DNA of 22,886 bases. Origin: Larix sibirica (Eukaryota > Streptophyta > Pinopsida > Pinales > Pinaceae). The stretch is taken from contig NWUY0300019037.1 in the NCBI GenBank assembly GCA_004151065.3, forward strand, positions 8,185 to 31,070, in the 5' to 3' direction. The notes beneath the pieces are model-generated. The model searched no databases and had not been told where the DNA came from. It saw only the letters and a program-made list of their open reading frames with translations. A program made the position numbers and the translations under genes. This document shows, one piece after another, positions 19,560 through 22,886 of this stretch. Position 1 is the stretch's first letter, and each line of letters opens with the position of its first letter.

Positions 19560-19987
19560 CCATGGAGGATATGGACCATCAGGTATAGTTTTATGTTCAA
19601 GCAGCAAATCCTCTTCTTCATCCTTCTGTACTGTGGACTCACCAAGCTCAAGACCTAGATGTCCCTTCCAAATTGTCCAAGACGGACGACTTCCATTCTT
19701 TCCACGTATATCAAATTGTTTGCTGGCTTTTGCATAGGCCTTACAGTTCTGTATATGGGGTGCCTTGGGCACATTAGACCAATCAAAGGAGTCATTCTTT
19801 TTCCTAGAATTAAGAAAATACTCTTCCCACAAAGAATGCAATAATGATATCCTTTCCTTTTCTCGAACTTGATTCTGAAACACGTGTCCTCTTTCTTCCT
19901 TGAAAACCTCGCCTCTTCCTGTGTATAAGCCATCTTCTGGTTCTCTGATTGAAGATTTCAAATTTTCCATCCTCGGGAATTTTGGCC
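19560..19987 (-). CDS. Host gene exon 2, copy 2
   Basis: This is the duplicate of exon 2, encoding the same ~142 residues up to GPYPPW, with the acceptor AG at 19,989-19,988 and the GTATGT donor at 19,559. Downstream on this strand come the copy 2 retroelement, the junction and the upstream region of copy 1. A transcript of this copy would therefore have to splice across all of that; no further exon exists before copy 1's own exon 1. If the duplication is real, this copy is a truncated gene. Confidence 0.68.
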
Positions 19988-21841
19988 CTGCAAAAGTCCA
20001 AATAAAGTTACAAACTTCAAATTATGGCAATATATATATATCTAATATGCACTAAACATATATCGGCTAGAGAAAGCGATTTGGAAAATAAGTGAAATAT
20101 GAATATAAGAGCATCTTTGTGAATGTCTGTTCGTACTTCTGCTCGAAGCAGTACCTGGGAGGACAATTAAGTTCCTGCATCTGAGTGTCATTGATCAGGG
20201 AACAAATTTAATAAAATGTGAATATTGAATTCTGAGAATGTGTTGGAGCAAAATTTCACAGTTTACTTTTTTGGGGAATGCTTCAAGTTCAAAACACTCC
20301 ATTTAACATGTCACAAGCGGGAATCCAATCTGGGCGGGGAGAATAATTTAACGATCTAAACTAGACACCATTGACCAAAAAAACTACTTTCAAAATTAAT
20401 AACGATCTAAACTAGACACCATTGGACAAAAAAACTACTTTCAAATTTTATATAAACCAATGGTTTAAGTGCCAAATACTCTAAACAGTGAAAAGGCATT
20501 ATTCTACTGATTTTTCAAATGTTAATTATACAAAATAAATCAAAGGCAAAGGACATTGTAAACATGATTTCTTCCTCAAGATTAGAATCATTATGTGTTC
20601 AATCGTGGCTACAGTTGCCTTTTTCTAAATACATCAGTATAGATTTGTTTACCTTAATATTTATTAAGTTTTCAAAAGATAAAATAAAAACAAGCGTAAA
20701 CCGCTTGCTTCTTGAAAGATGCAACATTACATCAATTAATTAAAAAAAAAAAAATTTAAAAATGCATTTTTTAAAGTTTAATAATAAATCAAAATTAAAA
20801 GTTGATCGCTTAATTTCTTTTTCTATAATAAAAAAATGTTGATCGCTTAGTTTCTTTTTCTGTTTTATTTTATCAGCACCTAGCTTGTTGCAGAAATGCA
20901 TATTTTATCATAAACTTAAAAACCACCCAGCTGTTGGGTTGTCTTGCCTCTTGTCCTTCTATCAGTGTGTATGTGTGTCAAGAGCAAAGATCCTGCCAAC
21001 GTTATGTATTAAAATAATTAGCACTTTCTCCCGTAAGCTGCGCTCTTTGCATAATTTGAGGCATGTAGAAGCAAGTGAGAAAGCAGAAAACAGAATTTTC
21101 TACTTCCCAATTACTTGTGCAAATGCTGCTCCTGATTTCCTGATAAAATCAGCTTCCAATTTCTCTCCTTGCGGAATTCTTATTTCTGGGGTTATCTTTC
21201 TACAATTTTCCACTGGATTTCAGCTTATGAATTTACAAAATCTGATCATTATTAACAGGATATTTTGTTGATAAAGTGGGATGTTGTTCTTCCAATCAAG
21301 GTTCAAATATCCCAGAAACAAGTTCGCCCCCTGTTGGCCATCTTGCCTGCTCAACAGGGGATTTCATGAGCTTGAGGCAAATGGGGACTTTGACACAATA
21401 AATACCCCAGTCCCAACATCTTAGCTGAAGAACTACTTTCATGAGTTTTGAGGGGAAACTTTGACAAAATAAATACCCCACTCCCAGCATCTTTGCTGAA
21501 GTATTGCTTTCATGAATTATGAGGGGAATGTAATAAATTCTTATGTGGGAAAACTGTTTGCCCGGAACAATCTTGAAAAAAACCATAACCCAAAAATAGA
21601 ACCGACCTTACCAGCCTCCTCATTACTAAAATCTAAAAATAAACCCAAAGTTGTATACAAATGAGGGTCGTTTTTCCAAGCAAACAAAAATGTCAGTATG
21701 CACATCTTCACCAATAACTCAAGTTTTCAGGTCATTTTTCTTAAATGGCTTCTTCTAGCAAGTTTTCGGAAATGGAATGTTCCCCAAGCTCATTGGAATT
21801 AAAAAATAACAGAAATGAAGGAATGATGCCAAATGAAGTAC
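19988..21841 (-). other. Host gene intron 1, copy 2
   Basis: This is the duplicate of intron 1 (1,854 bp), with the same splice borders and the same three small tandem repeats at 20,349-20,447, 20,801-20,861 and 21,362-21,528. Confidence 0.63.
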
Positions 21842-22250
21842 CAGAGGAACGTGCTTCTTGAAGGGTTTGATTTTTCCCAATACGATCCTTGTGATGTTCA
21901 GCAGAGATTGCTTGGTGCAAGCTGGACACTGACATAACATCAAATTCAAACAGAGTGGGTGTGGCTTTGAAAGACGTTCCCACAGCAAGCAAGAGAAGAT
22001 AAGTAACGACAGCACCACATAAAAACCCCACCAAAAGTGCTTTGTAGGGAAACAAAGCACCACTAATCTGCATAGCCTTCTGAGATATCATTCTCTCCAT
22101 TGATTTCTGTGAACTAGCTTGCCGATTCATCTCCCTCACACCTGAATTTGCTCGCTCAATTCCAAGAGAACTAGCTTGCCGATTCATCTCCCTCACACCT
22201 GAATTTGCTCGCTCAATTCCAAGAGATTTCTGTGCCAGTAACCGCTCCAT
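21842..22250 (-). CDS. Host gene exon 1, copy 2
   Basis: This is the duplicate of exon 1, with the same start Met (22,250-22,248), the same duplicated 19-residue head and the same single membrane span. It ends at the donor 21,841-21,840. It is unchanged relative to copy 1, so there is no sign of relaxed constraint, as expected if the copies are new or artefactual. Confidence 0.68.
22111..22224. repeat. Perfect 57-bp in-frame duplication in exon 1, copy 2
   Basis: This is the same two-unit duplication as in copy 1 exon 1. Because both large copies have it, it predates the large duplication (or reflects one sequence written twice). Confidence 0.97.
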
Positions 22251-22886
22251 TTCCGCTCCAAATTTACACAAGAAACACACAATTCATGACAAAACACTGA
22301 CGTTCACGCCTCACTGCTTATAAGATTTACTGCCGAGGGGCGGGGCTGTACTTGTCACAGGACATTTACGTTCTGGAGCTGGAATAGTGACCTGGAGGTG
22401 CAAACTGCTAGACGTGTCTAGCAGCAGCATCGAGACAGCTGTTAATCATACTTTACGGAGAATCAATTTCAAGAATGTTGCCAAGAATGTTGTATTAATA
22501 TTAAATTTTGCCGGGAATATAACATAGGTAATGCTCTTCATTTTTAGTTTTTGTTTCACGGTAACCAGCCACAACATATTTATGATACACTTTTTTTTCC
22601 AAGGAAAAATATATTTTACTATTAATACCGCGAAATAATATGTGTGTTTATAAAATACTTTTAATTTTGATGGATGTGATAGAGGTGTTAACTTCATAGT
22701 TTTTATTTTAATTTTAAAATTATCTTTTATGTTAAGTGATAGTTTTATATTTTGTTTTTTTCACCAATGATTGTTTTATATTTTATTAAATTTGTTATTT
22801 TTCATTTTTATAAGAATTTCAAATTTTAAAATCTTTTGTTAATAAATTTAAACATAAATCATTTAATGCACAACAATTTTATTTTT
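22251..22886 (-). promoter_or_regulatory. Upstream region of host gene, copy 2, to window end
   Basis: The first 190 bases repeat the TATA-like, GC-box and inverted-repeat features of copy 1 (inverted repeat at 22,405-22,424). The rest is AT-rich with no gene seen. The window ends before the 58-bp minisatellite would be reached. Confidence 0.4.

Larger units (their letters stand above)
11739..22886. repeat. Tandem unit, copy 2 (incomplete, 11,148 bp)
   Basis: This second direct copy corresponds to bases 1-11,148 of copy 1 and stops at the window edge inside the AT-rich upstream region. The 58-bp tandem array, the TAA microsatellite and the junction seen in copy 1 are therefore not repeated here. 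The only difference I noticed is T at 18,690 for A at 6,952. No indel was seen, since the offset is constant to the end. Confidence 0.97.

Noticed and set aside
1-22886. CRISPR array, defence island or phage-like system
   Set aside because: Short repeats here are tandem without spacers, and the gene content is plant plus retrotransposon; nothing supports a prokaryotic system.

Overview
The window is plant nuclear DNA: a spliced plant gene on the minus strand and a heavily decayed Ty3/gypsy LTR retrotransposon, both AT-rich and with no prokaryote-style gene packing. A seed plant is likely. The large, old, mutation-riddled retroelement sitting where an intron should run would fit a conifer, but this is inference and other plants are not excluded.

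Layout. The window is essentially one 11,738-bp unit read twice. Bases 2-11,148 match 11,740-22,886 at a constant offset of 11,738, and the only difference I saw is A at 6,952 against T at 18,690. The junction (about 11,721-11,743) carries the window's only N, followed by a G-rich run. Copy 2 runs off the window end. A very recent tandem duplication, a haplotype duplicate, a circular molecule written twice, or an assembly artefact would all give this picture. Identical microsatellite and homopolymer lengths favour an artefact or an extremely recent event.

One unit, read on the minus strand (high to low coordinates). First an AT-rich upstream region with tandem repeats (10,700-11,720). Then a GC-box/TATA-like region (10,570-10,690). 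Then exon 1 (10,512-10,104), intron 1 (10,103-8,250) and exon 2 (8,249-7,822) of a plant membrane-anchored protein that resembles putative glycosyltransferases, followed by the start of intron 2. From about 7,090 a broken gypsy pol follows: end of protease, reverse transcriptase, RNase H, integrase and GPY-like end, finishing at 4,007. Then come a purine tract, an LTR-like block with a TATA box (about 3,808-3,480), a tRNA-Met-like primer binding site (3,479-3,468), a 2.7-kb leader of unknown content, and a broken gag (about 696-1) that ends just past a CCHC-like knuckle.

How the parts relate. The retroelement order is pol-LTR-PBS-gag, a circular permutation of the normal LTR-PBS-gag-pol-LTR. 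No 5' LTR or gag was found upstream of pol. The host gene shows only its N-terminal half. The rest would lie beyond the retroelement, outside the window, or be lost. No protein in the window looks complete. I found no CRISPR array, rRNA, tRNA or new defence-type system.
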